From: Ectobius pallidus
Lineage: Eukaryota > Arthropoda > Insecta > Blattodea > Ectobiidae
Direction: 5' to 3'
Length of the DNA stretch: 64,000 bases
Assembly: GCA_964059195.1 (NCBI GenBank)
Contig: CAXKWD010000005.1
Coordinates: 139,959,686-140,023,685 of the forward strand
Position numbers and translations under genes: made by a program. A model generated the notes under the pieces. The model worked only from the letters and a program-made list of their open reading frames with translations, ran no database searches and was not told the DNA's origin. Shown one piece after another: positions 22,322-35,057 of this stretch. The first letter of the stretch is position 1. Each line of letters begins with the position of its first letter.

Positions 22322-25026
22322 ATGTTGTCAGTACTCGCCACAGTCACGTTTGTTCTGTCTTTCCAAAGCGGAGCTTTAGCAGCATCCTGTGACAGCAGCA
22401 AAGTGAACTTCAAGAACTTCGATATTACTAAAGTAAGTAGAGTAGTGTTAGTTAGGAAATAAAACAAAAATCAAATTTTGACTTTTTACAATAGGACTAG
22501 CCCACGACTCAGCTGCCCCATTACCTTAGCATTTGTGCCTATTGTGCCAAAGGTGTAAGTAGTCTGGCTTCAAAATGTGGTGAGGGCCTCCAATTTCATG
22601 GGACTCGCATCGGAATAAGTGATTAGTTGTTCGTGGCGCGTGGCACCTGACTGCAAAAGCAGTTCGTGGTTCGTGGCTGAAAAAGAAGTTTGTGGTTCAT
22701 GGCTCGTGGCTCGTGGCTCTTGACTGCCAAAGCAGTTTGTGGTTTGTAGCTCGTGGCTTCAAGCAATCTGTGGTTAGTAGCTCGTGGCTTCAAGCGATTG
22801 CTTGAAGCGATTGCTTGTGGTTCGTACCTCGTGGCTCTTGACTTAAAAAGCAGTTTGTGATTTGCAGCTTGTGGCTCTTGACTTCAAAAGCAGTTTGTGA
22901 CTCCTGGCTGAAAAAAATAGTTTATACTTCGTGGCTCGTGACCGAAAAAGCAGTTTGTGGTTCTTGGCCCCTGACTGCAAAAGCAATTTGTGGTTCGTGG
23001 CTCTTGGTTCCTGGCTACAAAAGCAATTTGTGGTTCGTGGCTCTTGGTTCCTGGCTACAAAAGCAATTTTTGGATCGTGGCTCTTGGTTCCTGGCTGCAA
23101 AAATAGCTTGTGTTTCCTGGCTGGAAAAGCAGTTTGTGGCTCGTGGCTCCTGACTGCAACAGCAGTTTATGGTTCGTGGCTCATGGTTCCTGTCTGCAAA
23201 AGTAGTTTGTGGTTCGTGGCTCGTGGCTCATGATTGCAGGTCTTTCTGGGGTTTCCTTATTCGTAAAGGCGAATGCCAATTGGATACTCCGAACGTTTCT
23301 TGTCCTTCATCTGTACCTGTACGTGTTTGTGTCATTTTTTCCTCTTCCCTACGGGCACTGGAGTGTAAAACCCTTGAAACGAATGTAATATCGGTTAAAG
23401 AAGAAGAAAGTCTTCTAGAGTGATATAACCTACATTATTATAGGCCTAATATGGTTCAGTAATATCCCGTTATTGACCAAATTTGCTCTAGAAATCTTAT
23501 TTTTTTATATTTATTTAGCGCTCAATTAACAAAGTTATGGAAAAGTGATGTTCCAAACATATAGCCTTATTCTTTGACTAGGCTAAAACCAAAACATCGA
23601 TAACAATATTTTGCAAGATGGAAATATTTTTCAACGACACTGTTGTAAACTTCAGCTACAATCAGCACTATTTATGATCATATTAACCCTATTCCCTAAC
23701 TCATAGACTTTTGTATCGAATTCTAATTCACATACCTTTTTTGTATTTCATACCATAATTTTGTAAAATGAACGTACAGTGAAACACACTAGGCTATATT
23801 GTAGATGTAGATAGCCTATGTATTTCTCCTAAAACATTATCACAATGTATTGTATTCTATGTGCATAGTTCACAGCATTGCTGCCAATGACTAATACTAA
23901 AGAAAGTACAGTATACTTAGTTATTGTACCGGTAATATCAATAATACGTACAAAGAACCGCTTTCCACTGAGTCAGCAACTGGATTTTAAAGACTGGTTT
24001 TAATCAACAATCACTGCAGAAATGCATATCTACTGTTTTCTTCGATAGACAAATTAATATTACAATAAGTATACTTATTTCAGGCATTAGGAACTTGGCA
24101 TGAAATATATTCGCCTCGTGGTGCTGAAGAAGGCTTTAAGTGCCCAACACAAACTCTTGTTAAGAATGCCCAGGGAACCGTAGAAGACCATGCACAGAAC
24201 TTCAATATCATGTAAGTACTAGATAATATAAATTACTTTAGATATTACAGCTCGTATGCACCATTCCTATACAAAGAATATTTTCTGAGATTTCATCAAG
24301 AGAAAACTGTCAAATCCGCGCCACCATTTCAGCATCACTTTGTCCACAACACATAATTTGAGCGCGTCTCAGAGTTTAAGTCCAATCTTGCAGTAGCTCA
24401 GAAATCATCGTAGACGCTATGTTAACATGTTTACATATTTCAGTTTCTATGTCATTTTATTCCCAAAAATGTTAGTTAAGATTTATTTTATTCATGTCAT
24501 CCCATTGCAGAAACAAACCTAATATTATAAGAACCCCTGGCAATATGAACCCCTCTTATACAGACGATTCAAAAAGCCCTACCGCCTCTAATGGAAGGCA
24601 TTCCTGAGGTCATGCGGAGAAAAAATATAAATAAAGAAAAGATGTCCGATTTATAACCTAGCATGGCCTAGTAAATGTGATTTAAAATTGTAACTAAATG
24701 CAGTACTTAATGATATCAATACAGAAAACACAAAAATATCCAGTTTCTTGCTTGTTGTGATCTTCATTCTGTCCTTGAACTCAGTCTATAACATTTTTAA
24801 ACGTGTTTGAACCGCGCTCGTCGCATTTCTTAATTTATCAGGACTGTTCTTGATTGTTTCTGCAACGTCCATAATGCGCATAATAAGCCTAACAATTATT
24901 AATGCTTCTTGCACTTGAACCTAGTACACATTTTTCATCCTTCCCTATACATTTTAAGTAAGGGATGTTAAATCTGTTGAATTCAGAGCCCTGTTCACAC
25001 TATCGCGTTCCAAAGATATATTATTA

Positions 25027-25066
<40 letters not shown>

Positions 25067-25480
25067 AGTATTATTATTATTATTCCATAATTACGCTAGA
25101 CATGAAAATCTTGTTTAAGAAAAGTTGTTCCAATTATTACGAAATTTGCTTCTTTAGTGGCAGTATAAATTGTGAATTACCCTGTAGGCTATACAAGTCA
25201 TGTTACAATCCGATAATTTTTCTTACAGTAGGCCTACATAGGCCTAACTGCCGGGAAATATTGCATGAACAACAGGTCGTAGTTAGAATAATGTATTCGA
25301 GCTGCTGATACAACTGTAATAAAATGTGTAATGTATTGTGATATTACACTCATCAATCATCATTACGACGGACATTTAACGACAGTTTCTGAATAGGCCT
25401 ATTATTAAAACTAAACCATTAAGAAGACGTACAACGCACGGCAAATTTCGCCTGACTGTATTTTACCAGACTGGAATTTG

Positions 25481-25537
<57 letters not shown>

Positions 25538-25782
25538 TTTTTTTCCCGGTGAATCTTTATGTCCCCTTAAGAAAGACCTTAAAACTACCACAATGCGTCA
25601 GTTTGAATTCATTACATCCGCCCATTGGATTCGCCCTTCTTTCTTGATGTGGCTGCACATTCTCTGTGGTTACAAACAGCGTTTTATCTGCAACCGTATT
25701 ATCTTGTTGAAAATCTGCGAGATATGCAGTTGAATACAGAATAATATTTTGTTGAAATTACTACGTGATTAAAAGCGCCCTG

Positions 25783-25880
<98 letters not shown>

Positions 25881-25991
25881 ATTTTTTTATTAAGGAATAT
25901 TCCACAATACAATGGTTTTCCTTCATCCCACAACAATCTTCTGCCTCCATAAGTCCCTGTCCATAGCATACTCCTTTTCACCCCATCCATC

Positions 25992-26051
<60 letters not shown>

Positions 26052-27616
26052 AGAGATGGAGCTTACATACGAGGCACTGGAATTGTCACCAAGACTACAA
26101 CAAATACCTTCGCTATTAACTACGATTCGAGCTTACGTAAGTAATGAATTAGCTTCTCCAATGACATTAATTTGTAAAAATCATAACTAAACCTACACCC
26201 ATTCTGCTCGATGTTCTAACATGGGTTACGCCGCCCATAGAGTGTCTTCCAACACACTGATTGGTTTTTACCACGGTTTTACACGCGGAAAGAAGAAGCG
26301 CGAGTTCAGTAACAGGTAGCATGAGGTTTGTGACATACTCGAGGTTTGTGACAAGTTAGATTAGGCTAGGTTCTCCCGCCTTTACAGCTTTACCCAATAC
26401 CATGACCACCTGCCAAATTAGTAACCAGTATAAATTACCACATTTTAGGTTATATTACTGTATTTTTCTAGACATTTTTTTTTTCATTTCGCGTATTTTT
26501 AGAAAAAAAAAACTGAGGTTATACAGAACATGAATTCTATGGGTCCTAAAGATCATAATAAAATATGGCCGTTATTCGTGTTTCTAAGAGAAAAAAAAAG
26601 AGTGCAGAATGTGTACCATGTGTATATGCCTTTTGAGGGAAATGACATTTAGTAAATTTATGTTAGTTGCACGTCTGCACTTCTACTCTGAACAATCATG
26701 TTTTATTTTACAGCAGACAACACCTACTACGTTCTGGGAATAGACTATGACAACTTCTTAGTGATCAACACTTGTGACAGTGGCAACCAAGTTCGTAAGT
26801 AGGATTATGACAGTGGTAGCCTATATACAGTGCGAATGAAACATGTAGCCACCGGAATTATACTGTGGAGAGTGCACGGCCTTCATTGGGAATCCGTCGG
26901 CCGATTGCCGCGACAATTTTTAGGCACCTCCGCTACTTCCATCTCCCGCCAAAGATTCAAGTAAGAGAATACCCAAATCAAATGAAAAATTTCAGTATTT
27001 AACCCATCTACAGTATCTTAAAGCAGATGTTGAAAGTGCTGCCCCCTCTTATCTACATGCATCGCTATTTAATAGGAACTTTAATTTTATATGGACGGAA
27101 CCTCGAACTCTGAAGTCCCATTAACACTTTATGTTTGAGAAATCCCAATTGCCTGAGCCGTTTAGCTCAAGTAGTTGGAATTTCAGAAACGCCTATGTTA
27201 AAGAGATTTAAAACTTCGACGTTCCGTTCATTTAGCCTAACATTTATGCTTTGTTGTCACGTACGTATAGATCAAAGGAGACGTATTTTCAACATCTACT
27301 TTAAAACAGGTGGGTTAAATATAGTGAAAAGGATATTGTTTTGAATCTTCGGCGGAATATGGAAGTAACGGAGAAGGCTAAAAATTGTCTAAGCACATTA
27401 GAAGTCCGGTAGCTTGGTTCGCATGTACATTATATCTGCTTCTAATGATCGAACTCAATTTATGAATGTTTGATTTCAGCTGGTGTTTATGTGTTCGGAC
27501 GTCGCCCCACTTTGGACGCCGACTCATTGCGTATAGTGAAAAAGATTCTCGCAGAAGAAGGCGACAAACTGGAAGATCTGGATGTTGTCAAACAGGAGGA
27601 CTGTCCTAAACCGTGA
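22322..27616 (+). CDS. lipocalin, secreted, five coding exons
   Basis: Coding exons: 22322-22432, 24084-24211, 26054-26136, 26714-26794 and 27480-27616, all GT-AG with the frame preserved (phases 0, 2, 1, 1). They give a 179-residue protein. The signal peptide begins MLSVLATVTFVLSF and is probably cut after ...GALA. The lipocalin motif 1 G-x-W is present as ALGTWHEIYSPRG. Later come DGAYIRGTGIV, TFAINYDS, TYYVLGIDYDNFLVINTC and the C-terminal helix region DADSLRIVKKILAEEGDKLE. Four cysteines (SC near the N-terminus, KC, NTC, EDC at the end) suit two disulphides. The family binds small hydrophobic ligands in an eight-stranded barrel outside the cell. Apolipoprotein D/insecticyanin-like members are the closest type I can name, and a cockroach-allergen-like lipocalin is possible. 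Intron 1 has a minisatellite; a (TTA)n tract abuts the exon 3 acceptor. Confidence 0.92.
22625..23240. repeat. minisatellite in lipocalin intron 1
   Basis: About a dozen and a half imperfect copies of a 30-40 base unit built from GTTCGTGGCTC, TTGGTTCCTGGCTG and CAAAAGCAGTTTGTG. Long open frames across it on both strands are artefacts of the repeat. Confidence 0.93.
25021..25545. repeat. microsatellites in lipocalin intron 2
   Basis: (TTA)n at about 25022-25084 and an (AT)n tract followed by about 24 T at 25487-25545. Between them is ordinary intron sequence. Confidence 0.9.
25788..26050. repeat. two (TTA)n tracts before lipocalin exon 3
   Basis: TTA arrays at 25788-25875 and 25994-26050. 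The second runs directly into the TTACAG acceptor of exon 3, so the microsatellite itself supplies the polypyrimidine-like tract. Confidence 0.93.
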
Positions 27617-27683
27617 TTTGCAGCAGCGTGTGAGATTTCAGACAGACTGAGAAAATGTTCTCAACATTTGATATTTTAGTCAA

Positions 27684-27739
27684 TAATAGTATATGTCATA
27701 TAAGTATATGTCATATAAGCATATATGACATATACTATT
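27684..27739. repeat. hairpin behind the lipocalin gene
   Basis: AATAGTATATGTCATATA and its inverted complement TATATGACATATACTATT flank a repeated GTATATGTCATATA. The sequence lies between the stop codon and the poly(A) signal, so it would be in the 3' UTR. Confidence 0.7.
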
Positions 27740-27761
27740 ATTATGTAATCATAATTAATGT

Positions 27762-27767
27762 AATAAA
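27762..27767 (+). terminator. poly(A) signal of the lipocalin gene
   Basis: AATAAA about 145 bases after the stop codon. Confidence 0.65.
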
Positions 27768-27769
27768 CA

Positions 27770-28272
27770 TTGCATGGGCGTGTCATCTTAGTTTGATGAT
27801 ATGAACGAACGTTGAATCACGTTTCAATTAAGTTGTCTTCTTGTTAGAAAGTTTTGTTTTCCCATATGTTCTCATGATTTTAAATGTGAATTAAGCCTCC
27901 ATTTTTCTATTCGAGAGTTTTGGAAGATGCATACACAAAATAAATTGATATAATTTCCTTCCCGGTTTAAAAACTTAAGAGCCATACAGAGACCAAGATG
28001 TGGAAAATCTGAAATCTCTAATTGCTGCAGTGAATTTTTAATTAAGTTTGTTATCTGGACCACTGACCAATAATAATATGTACACGACATTGCTTTTTAC
28101 CATTCATATTGACCCCATAAAACGCACTACTTTATTCTTGGTTTGACATGCAGCTATTTGTATATCACGGCATGAATAAGAAGAAGAAGAAAAAGAAGAA
28201 TAAATCATTATTAAGTCACTCACCCAATCCGCATTCTGCGACGCACAGGAACACCAAAGTTTCTTGTCTTAA

Positions 28273-28324
<52 letters not shown>

Positions 28325-29751
28325 TTAGTGACTAGTTTTATCGAGTTTGAAATTCGAGTACCATAGGGATTATTTTAATAATAATGGCGTCATGTAAGCG
28401 GGAAATAGTCTCTTTGCTTGAAAAACCTTCCGTCTAATGTATAAATAATAAAATAAGTGCAGAAACCATATGTTGCTACAAAATTAGCCATTTATGGGGT
28501 AAATTTAGCTCACCCAATAATGACAAGTAATCAATAATAAATTACTTATTTCCAGAACCAATCTCACAAATTCGCGTTTTAATATAAACATAAGGTCTTA
28601 AAGTCGCAAAATTTACTCGTTGGGAAGAAGCTACTATGAAAGTTTCACATGACTTTTTTAAGTAACTAAATCCAGTTCCATGCCCCAGACTCCGAAGTCT
28701 AAACTAATGAAAGAAAACAATTAGGCCTAAAATTTGCTTTCTGCTCTTTTTTAAAAAATTAATTAGCACTTACTTGCATTCGCTTAAATTTTGTTTACTA
28801 TTTAGCCCATGAATCAATGACCAATCCAATGTAAGAACATAAAAATATAAGAATATGTGGAATTTCAACCAATTGCAAGTGTCTATCGTCATAATTTTTG
28901 TTTTGATATTGAATGAATATCAAAACAACAATGCAACACACTGGAATTTAATTCTGCAAGAACTTCACAAAACAATCAAGAGAGGAACACTTTATGATCC
29001 TGAAGATTTGGACATTACCATCATATGTAAGGTGCAAAGACTCCCAACATTAGGAAAATTCATTTTATATATACATTTTAGTTCTTTTACAGCATAGACC
29101 TGTGTGTAATTTGTGATTAATTTTAATCTGTACATATATTTTAATCGTCTTTTAATGCTTTACACATAAATAGGCTATCAGTGTCACAGTGTGTTGTGTG
29201 TTTATTTTATTATTAGAGGCAAATACTGTCTAAAATAGCCAACCCCCTGTGGCAAACATGAAATTTATCTAGGTTTTTGTGTTCAACGATTTTGCTCCAA
29301 AACAGCGTGTAACAGCTTTTCTTTTCCTTACAGTTAACACAAACTACATTTTGTGTTCAATAATGTGCAAGGCTATTTTCTGTTTACACCCATAACAATG
29401 CATTCACGTCCCAAGGTGCACTCCTATGAAGTTCTCTACCACCACATGAAATATCTTCACTCATTTCATGGACACTCTGTATAGTGAAATAAGGAATATC
29501 GGATTATGAAAAGCGCATTAACTTTTTTCTGTACTTTTCGTAATTATGATTATTCAGGACAATCCATTTTAATCTTCAAGTTGTTTGCCTTGGGAAGCTG
29601 ATAATATGAGAAAACCTTGTGGCTATGAATAATTGCGATGAGTTTGAAATTCTGACGTATTAGAAACAACTCATAGCAAGGCAGTTCTTAAGAAAAATCA
29701 GTCTACAGTCGGCGAGGCACGAGGAAACAACAAATAACTGCAATAACAAAT
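27770..29751. other. intergenic between lipocalin and gene C
   Basis: No supported gene. Contains an AAGAAG tract near 28185, an (AT)n tract at 28277-28321, and an unassigned open stretch of 80 codons at 28855-29097. The part at 29275-29465 is duplicated at 37575-37760 and belongs to the upstream flank of gene C. Confidence 0.5.
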
Positions 29752-31272
29752 ATGAAGGCAGCCATTATAATTGTATTTCTCTCTGTGTTTCTTTGCATGG
29801 GTGAGTATGACGTAAGCTTATGCCGCAGTGGCACAAAACTCGAATATAGCGGGACAATATTTATTTTGGTCACCCTAGTAAAAGTAGTCAAACATAGGTG
29901 GATAATGCTGTAAATATGTAAACTACTTGTAAGACCTCGACGTGGATGGGAAGACAATATTAGAATAGATTTAAGGGATGTAGAATTTGCGAGGGACAGT
30001 TGGATGGAATTGGCAGAGAATAGGGTTGAATGGCGGGCTCGTGTAAGCGCGGCAATGAACCTCAGGGTTCCATAAAATAGCTCATAGCCTATTCCTTCAG
30101 CTTGCTTAGGATAGAAGAAACTGACAGAAGAGTAATCAAATTTTCGTCTGGTGTGCAGGGGCTGTTTAAGAAATTTCGGGGGCACCTGCAAGATTTACTG
30201 TTGAGGCTCCCTCGCGTATATCGCAGATTTATAGACTAACCTATTTACTATGTGATGCAGATATTATGTACATTCCCATTGATAGTTTAGTTTCACATAC
30301 TACATTAGAGTTTGGACCTACTAACGCAATGATATTTTATAAATTATTGACATTTACTATAGTCTACTGGTGTATAGGCCTATTTATCCTGCAAAACAAA
30401 ATTTAAATATATTTCAAGAAATCCATCTTAATATAATTACTCCCTAGGATTTATAGCACATAATTTTTTTTCAAAACAAACCTTTAAAGCCTAGCCTATT
30501 CTGACTAAAACAAAGTTACAAAACAATTTCAGCATGCATGAAGACTGAATAAGAAAGAGTCTAAATCCCAATTCGGATATTAATTTTAATATATCCTGAA
30601 CCTTCTTTCGCAATCTTGTGTTGTTAGTTCTGAAATACAAAGTATACTTTGAAAACACAACGACAGGCTTGAAGAAAACCAATAAAAATAATTAATGGTG
30701 AATTTAAGGATAATAGATTCGACAGGAAATTCAGCCATTTTAACTTTAGTTTTTTACCTTTTTCTGCAAGTAGGCGACGAGCTCAAGGGGGGGGCGCAGC
30801 TGCGAGTGCTGTGGGTCCCTTAAACTGCCCGTGCTGATGTAAATTTGTACTTTCAAAGTATTTTCTAACGTACTTTTGTATCTACAAAAGTTTGAGTATC
30901 TGAAGTTTTCTGGTATCAGTTTTCCTGCTCTTTTTACTTTTTTTTAAGTTGACTTATCCTTTCTTAGGCCTGCTTGTATTATGTCCATTTTAAATAACCT
31001 TATCTACGATAGCAGGGTGCACGTATTCCCCTGCATTAGTGATCGAAAGAGAAAACAGAACTTAGAAGCAAACACATTTCATCCATAACTCTAGGTGCAA
31101 AACATGTTATGTTATGTTATGTTCTATTTCAGGATTTTCCGAAGGTGCAGAAGAATATCCATCATGCGAGTCTGAACCCTGCCCCCCTGGCTACTTGTGC
31201 GCAATAATAGACTGTGTCGGCGGACCTTGCCCTCAGGGTAGCAATATATGTCTACCTTCAATTAAAACTTAA
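29752..31272 (+). CDS. short secreted cysteine-rich peptide C, two exons
   Basis: Exon 1, 29752-29800, encodes MKAAIIIVFLSVFLCMG and ends in phase 1 at a GTGAGT donor. Exon 2, 31133-31272, follows a TTCTATTTCAG acceptor. The precursor is 62 residues and the mature part has six cysteines: C-x(4)-C-P-P-G-x(2)-C-x(4)-C-x(3)-P-C-P-x(4)-I-C-L-P. It is clearly related to D and to the C-terminal repeat of A and B. The exon is too short to stand out by length; the evidence is the signal peptide, splice sites and the shared cysteine pattern. Intron 1 holds a LINE tail. AATAAA occurs near 31410. Function unknown; extracellular. Confidence 0.78.
29932..30075 (+). pseudogene. LINE polyprotein C-terminus
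   Basis: A 47-codon open tail reading RPRRGWEDNIRIDLRDVEFA ... WMELAENRVEWRARV ... AAMNLRVP then stop. It matches the common 'GRP-x(3)-W-x-D-x-I ... W-x(2)-LA-x-(D/N)-R-x-x-W-R' ending of insect LINE/reverse-transcriptase proteins. It lies in the gene C intron; the upstream part is missing. Confidence 0.75.
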
Positions 31273-31516
31273 TAAGAACAAATTTATTCACATATATTCT
31301 ATAGAGAGCATTGAAGAAAATTCATGAAATGATTGTTATTCTGGATTATGTTCACGAGGACATTAAATGGTAATTTTGTTGGTAAACGTGGCAAAAACAT
31401 GTGATTTAAAAATAAATAAATAACACTAAGAGTGTTACTGTATAAAATTTCAAGATGGAAATGTTATGTAACCTATTTATGAGATTTCGTTAAATTATTA
31501 CTCTTATTTTAATATA

Positions 31517-32060
31517 TAGAATGTTAATAAATAACACCGAAATATTTTACCTGTATATAGATGGGACATAGACAAGCAACTTTTATTAGGAGATTTTTGC
31601 TCTATGGATTCAATTTTTCCTGTTACAGCATAAAATCTCCCAGAGCATGGCCGCCACTGACTTCTAACATTAGAAAAAAAATGCAAAACAAAGGAACATC
31701 GCTGTTAACACTGTAGTCAGTAGTTATGAATAAAAAAAAGACTAATGCAGAGGCGACCAGTCATGTGATTAGTCTGTAAATTTTGCAGATTATGGAAACA
31801 CTAAATTATGATATAGCTGTTGACGATTGATTAAGAGTCAGGTTTTTATCGATCACTAGGAAGGCATGAAGTCAATTTAATTAACATTTTAATCCTATTT
31901 CGCGTAATTATTGATTTATGAGCACCAAATTATAATGACTTTAATGCCCTGTAGCATACACATTTTACGTTATAGTGCAAAAATCTCCTAATAAAAGTTG
32001 CTTGTCTAATTCCCCTCTATATACAGGTAAAATATTTCGGTGTTATTTATTAACACCCTG
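31517..32060. mobile_element. 0.55 kb inverted-repeat element, copy 1
   Basis: Terminal arms of about 80-90 bases: GTTAATAAATAACACCGAAA at the left and its inverse TTTCGGTGTTATTTATTAAC at the right, ending CACCCTG before TATATA. The left tip has lost its CAGGGT. The family also occurs at 41024-41641 in the opposite internal orientation. A TA-type target, as in Tc1/mariner-like elements, is likely. Confidence 0.8.
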
Positions 32061-32806
32061 TATATATATATATTAGTTTAAATGATAAAACATGAGTACC
32101 GTATTATATTGTATTATTTGCATGTATTACAAAAGGACCTGTTTTGCAACCAAGCAAGCGTCAAATATTAAGGAACTACATGATGGAAATAGCTTGAGGT
32201 AAGATTTTGGAACACTTGTCAACGAAAGAAAGTGAAACTTCTAACAAATATTTACCGTTTATTTCCGCAGATAAGACGATAGTTGAATCATTTTAAAAAA
32301 AGAAAAAAATCCGGGTTTGTCTTATAAGACATTTGCGGGCACATGTAAGCCGCGAAATAACGCGAATTTCGTAAATACAGTAAACCCACAAACGCAATAA
32401 ATATTTTTAGATTTTTTTTTGTTTTTCCCTATATATCAGTATTACATAGCTCACGCATAATGCTCTTATCGTCCTGTTCTATTGTGGTGCGGCTGTGCTC
32501 AATGACGCCATTTTGAGAAAAGAAGATTGAGGAAGCTTTATTCCGGTAGGGGTAGCCAACAGTGTTTTTAACTAACTGTAGTTATTTTGCCCTGACTTCT
32601 ACGACCCGCATGTTTGACACACATGAGTTACTGGAACCAGGATATTTTTTTATCTGGCAAGTTGATAGCCTTGTAAAGCTAATGGAATCCCAGCACAACT
32701 ACACTCGGTCAAATTTAATAACATGGTCATGTAAAAACTGTTGACTAATTCTTCCAAACAGCATTTAACAAACTACAACCAAGGAGGGTACACCACGTTC
32801 AAGAAA
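32061..32806. other. upstream flank of gene D
   Basis: No gene and no convincing TATA box. A 60-codon open stretch at 32562-32744 has no recognisable features. Confidence 0.45.
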
Positions 32807-34745
32807 ATGAAGTCTGCTTTATTTGTATTGTTATTCATATACATCTTGATAGGTGAGTACGAAAATAATTGTACTGGCAGTGTTTACTCGTCTGAATACC
32901 GTAATGTGCGGAAATAATGGCTGTTCTTGTCACGGCGAGGGCCATTAAGGGGAGACGGTGGGAGATTTATACACTGACATATTTGCAATTCCATATCTCC
33001 TACATTTTGGGACATATCAGACTGAAGTTTGAAACGACGCATATTTAATGAGATTTTCTCTGCTTGGTAAATTTTTTCAACATTTTTAATGATTTATTAA
33101 TGGTGTAGTGAAATTTTGAAGAAAAAAAAATTAGCATTTCTAAATTTCGGTACACATTTTCCCTACATCCAAATAAAAATTTTCAAGCATATGCAAAAGT
33201 AGTGTACGTGAAAAACATTTTAAGCATACCGTTGGATAGAGAATATTTTCAGCTATAAAATTGTATATGGCATGTTGTGCCATCTACTCAGATTAAGCTG
33301 GAACTAAAAGAAAAGGACCGTTTTTATGCCATTTGAAGTATGATATTATGTACTTAAAAATAAAGAAATAAAATTGCCACCATCTCCCCTCAATATGAGG
33401 GTTGATCTTTTCAATGGTGGCAATGCATCTGTATAATCGCACTGAAAAAGGGATAGTTCATACCACTTTTCACCTAATAATATTGGATCAATATCCAGCA
33501 TATCTTAGGGCAAAATAAATATTCTCTGTCACCACATAGCCGATGCATCAATAATAATAATAATAATAATAGTAATAATAATAATAAAATTACACAAAAG
33601 GGGTGACCGAAGTGCCACATGACAAATGACGCATGTAGTTACATGACTTCCAAAACAACATTTCCGGAAACACGGCTTTTTGTGCGTGTAACTCGTCTTT
33701 GAATAGTGTGGTTCTGAAGCAAAGAATCGTATCAAAACTAAATATTGTTGCACACTATCTACATGAACAGATAGCTATTTTATTTGATAAGTTACATGTA
33801 TCGTAGCAGACAATATCTGAAGAGCAGGATTAGATAAGCCATCTCTTCTACAAACTCAGGCTTTTAAATCTTTAGCGCGAGTAATAACACTTTGAATGAG
33901 ACTATGTTAATTGAATGCGTACTTACGCAGTGACAACACTCAATATGTTGGAGTATGAAGTGATAATATTGCGTTGTCCATGATTGGGGTAGAAAAAGTT
34001 ATTATTTTGTATCGTCATTTTTACACTAATACTTTAATCCATTCAATGTTATGCAAAAGTGAGAACGCTTACCTTGAATACCCAGTCGGTATTATTTTTA
34101 TTTAATATATGTTTGGTTAGTTTACGTCACTAATGGAGTTGTAAAGTTACGCGACGCATTGCGAACGAAGTCCGCGACGCGACGCGACGCGACGTGACAC
34201 GTGACACGTACAGTGGTATTAATCAGACGTGGCAGTCCAAGCATGGATGCTCAGTAGATGCAGACGAGTCAATAAACATTCGTACTGCATGGAGGGGTGT
34301 ATGGGGTAGTTGTGTCGTTGCTTTCAGTGAGGTAAGATCGTATAATGCAGTGAAGAAACAAGAGACCTTGTTACAATCGCTTCTCCTCTCCTGCAAGTGC
34401 AGTTCAACATTCTTACCCTTCCCCATGATTCTTCCTACATGCGTCACCTCTCTCACGCGCATCTGACTGCCACCTCTCATGAATATCACTGTAAAACTCT
34501 TGAAGATTTCCTAAAAAAAATAGTGTGTTCGCTACTGTATGAGCCCCCCTAAGACAAACTTACGAATAGGAAATAATAATAGCTAGTTACAATGTAAGTT
34601 TTCCTTTGTTTCAGCTTTTAGTGCCTGCCAAGGACAGAGGTCGTGCCTTTATGAGCCGTGCCCAGATGGTTTTGTGTGTGCTGCAGTCAACTGTTTCGTA
34701 CAACCTTGTCCTGAACAAGGCATGAGATGTATTCCAATTAATTAG
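32807..34745 (+). CDS. short secreted cysteine-rich peptide D, two exons
   Basis: Exon 1, 32807-32852, encodes MKSALFVLLFIYILIG with a phase 1 GTGAGT donor. Exon 2, 34615-34745, follows TTTGTTTCAG. The 58-residue precursor has seven cysteines. Its core is C-x(4)-C-P-D-G-x(2)-C-x(4)-C-x(3)-P-C-P-x(5)-C-I-P, the same spacing as gene C except one residue near the end, with one extra cysteine (ACQG) just after the signal peptide. The unpaired cysteine could allow dimerisation, or it pairs differently. The intron contains a TTAA-type inverted-repeat element (32945-33393) and an ATA tract. Function unknown. Confidence 0.78.
32945..33393. mobile_element. small inverted-repeat element in gene D intron
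   Basis: Ends TTAAGGGGAGACGGTGG and CCACCATCTCCCCTCAA are inverted with two mismatches. TTAA/TCAA-like termini hint at piggyBac or Kolobok type, which target TTAA, but the class is uncertain. No coding capacity. Confidence 0.6.
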
Positions 34746-35057
34746 CATTAATGCATTGAATTAACAGAATATATGACTAAAATATTTTAAATATTTTCAC
34801 AATTATTGTTCTACTTTATGTCTTCTTGCAGGTTGCTAATATTTTGCTTTGCGTGGGGTGTTCTAGACCCACGGGAAATTTTAAAACTGATTTCACATTA
34901 ATTTGCATAAGCTAAAGTTTTAATTAACCACCAAAACGACGACAAAAAGTTTCACCAAAAATGCATTGATATATCGCTGAAGTACAGCAATTGAAATGTT
35001 GCCCATTGACCTGGTTGCACAGCACCGCGCGTCTCACCATGGACTGGTGAACTCAAA

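Noticed and set aside
22843..23233. Overlapping open frames with CGSW repeats
   Set aside because: Artefacts of the minisatellite; open in several frames at once.
29703..30191. 162-codon minus-strand open frame
   Set aside because: It overlaps the gene C signal exon and is the complement of a recognisable LINE tail on the plus strand.
34166..34200. GCGACGCGAC repeat as a regulatory array or CRISPR-like repeat
   Set aside because: A short pentamer microsatellite with no spacers.
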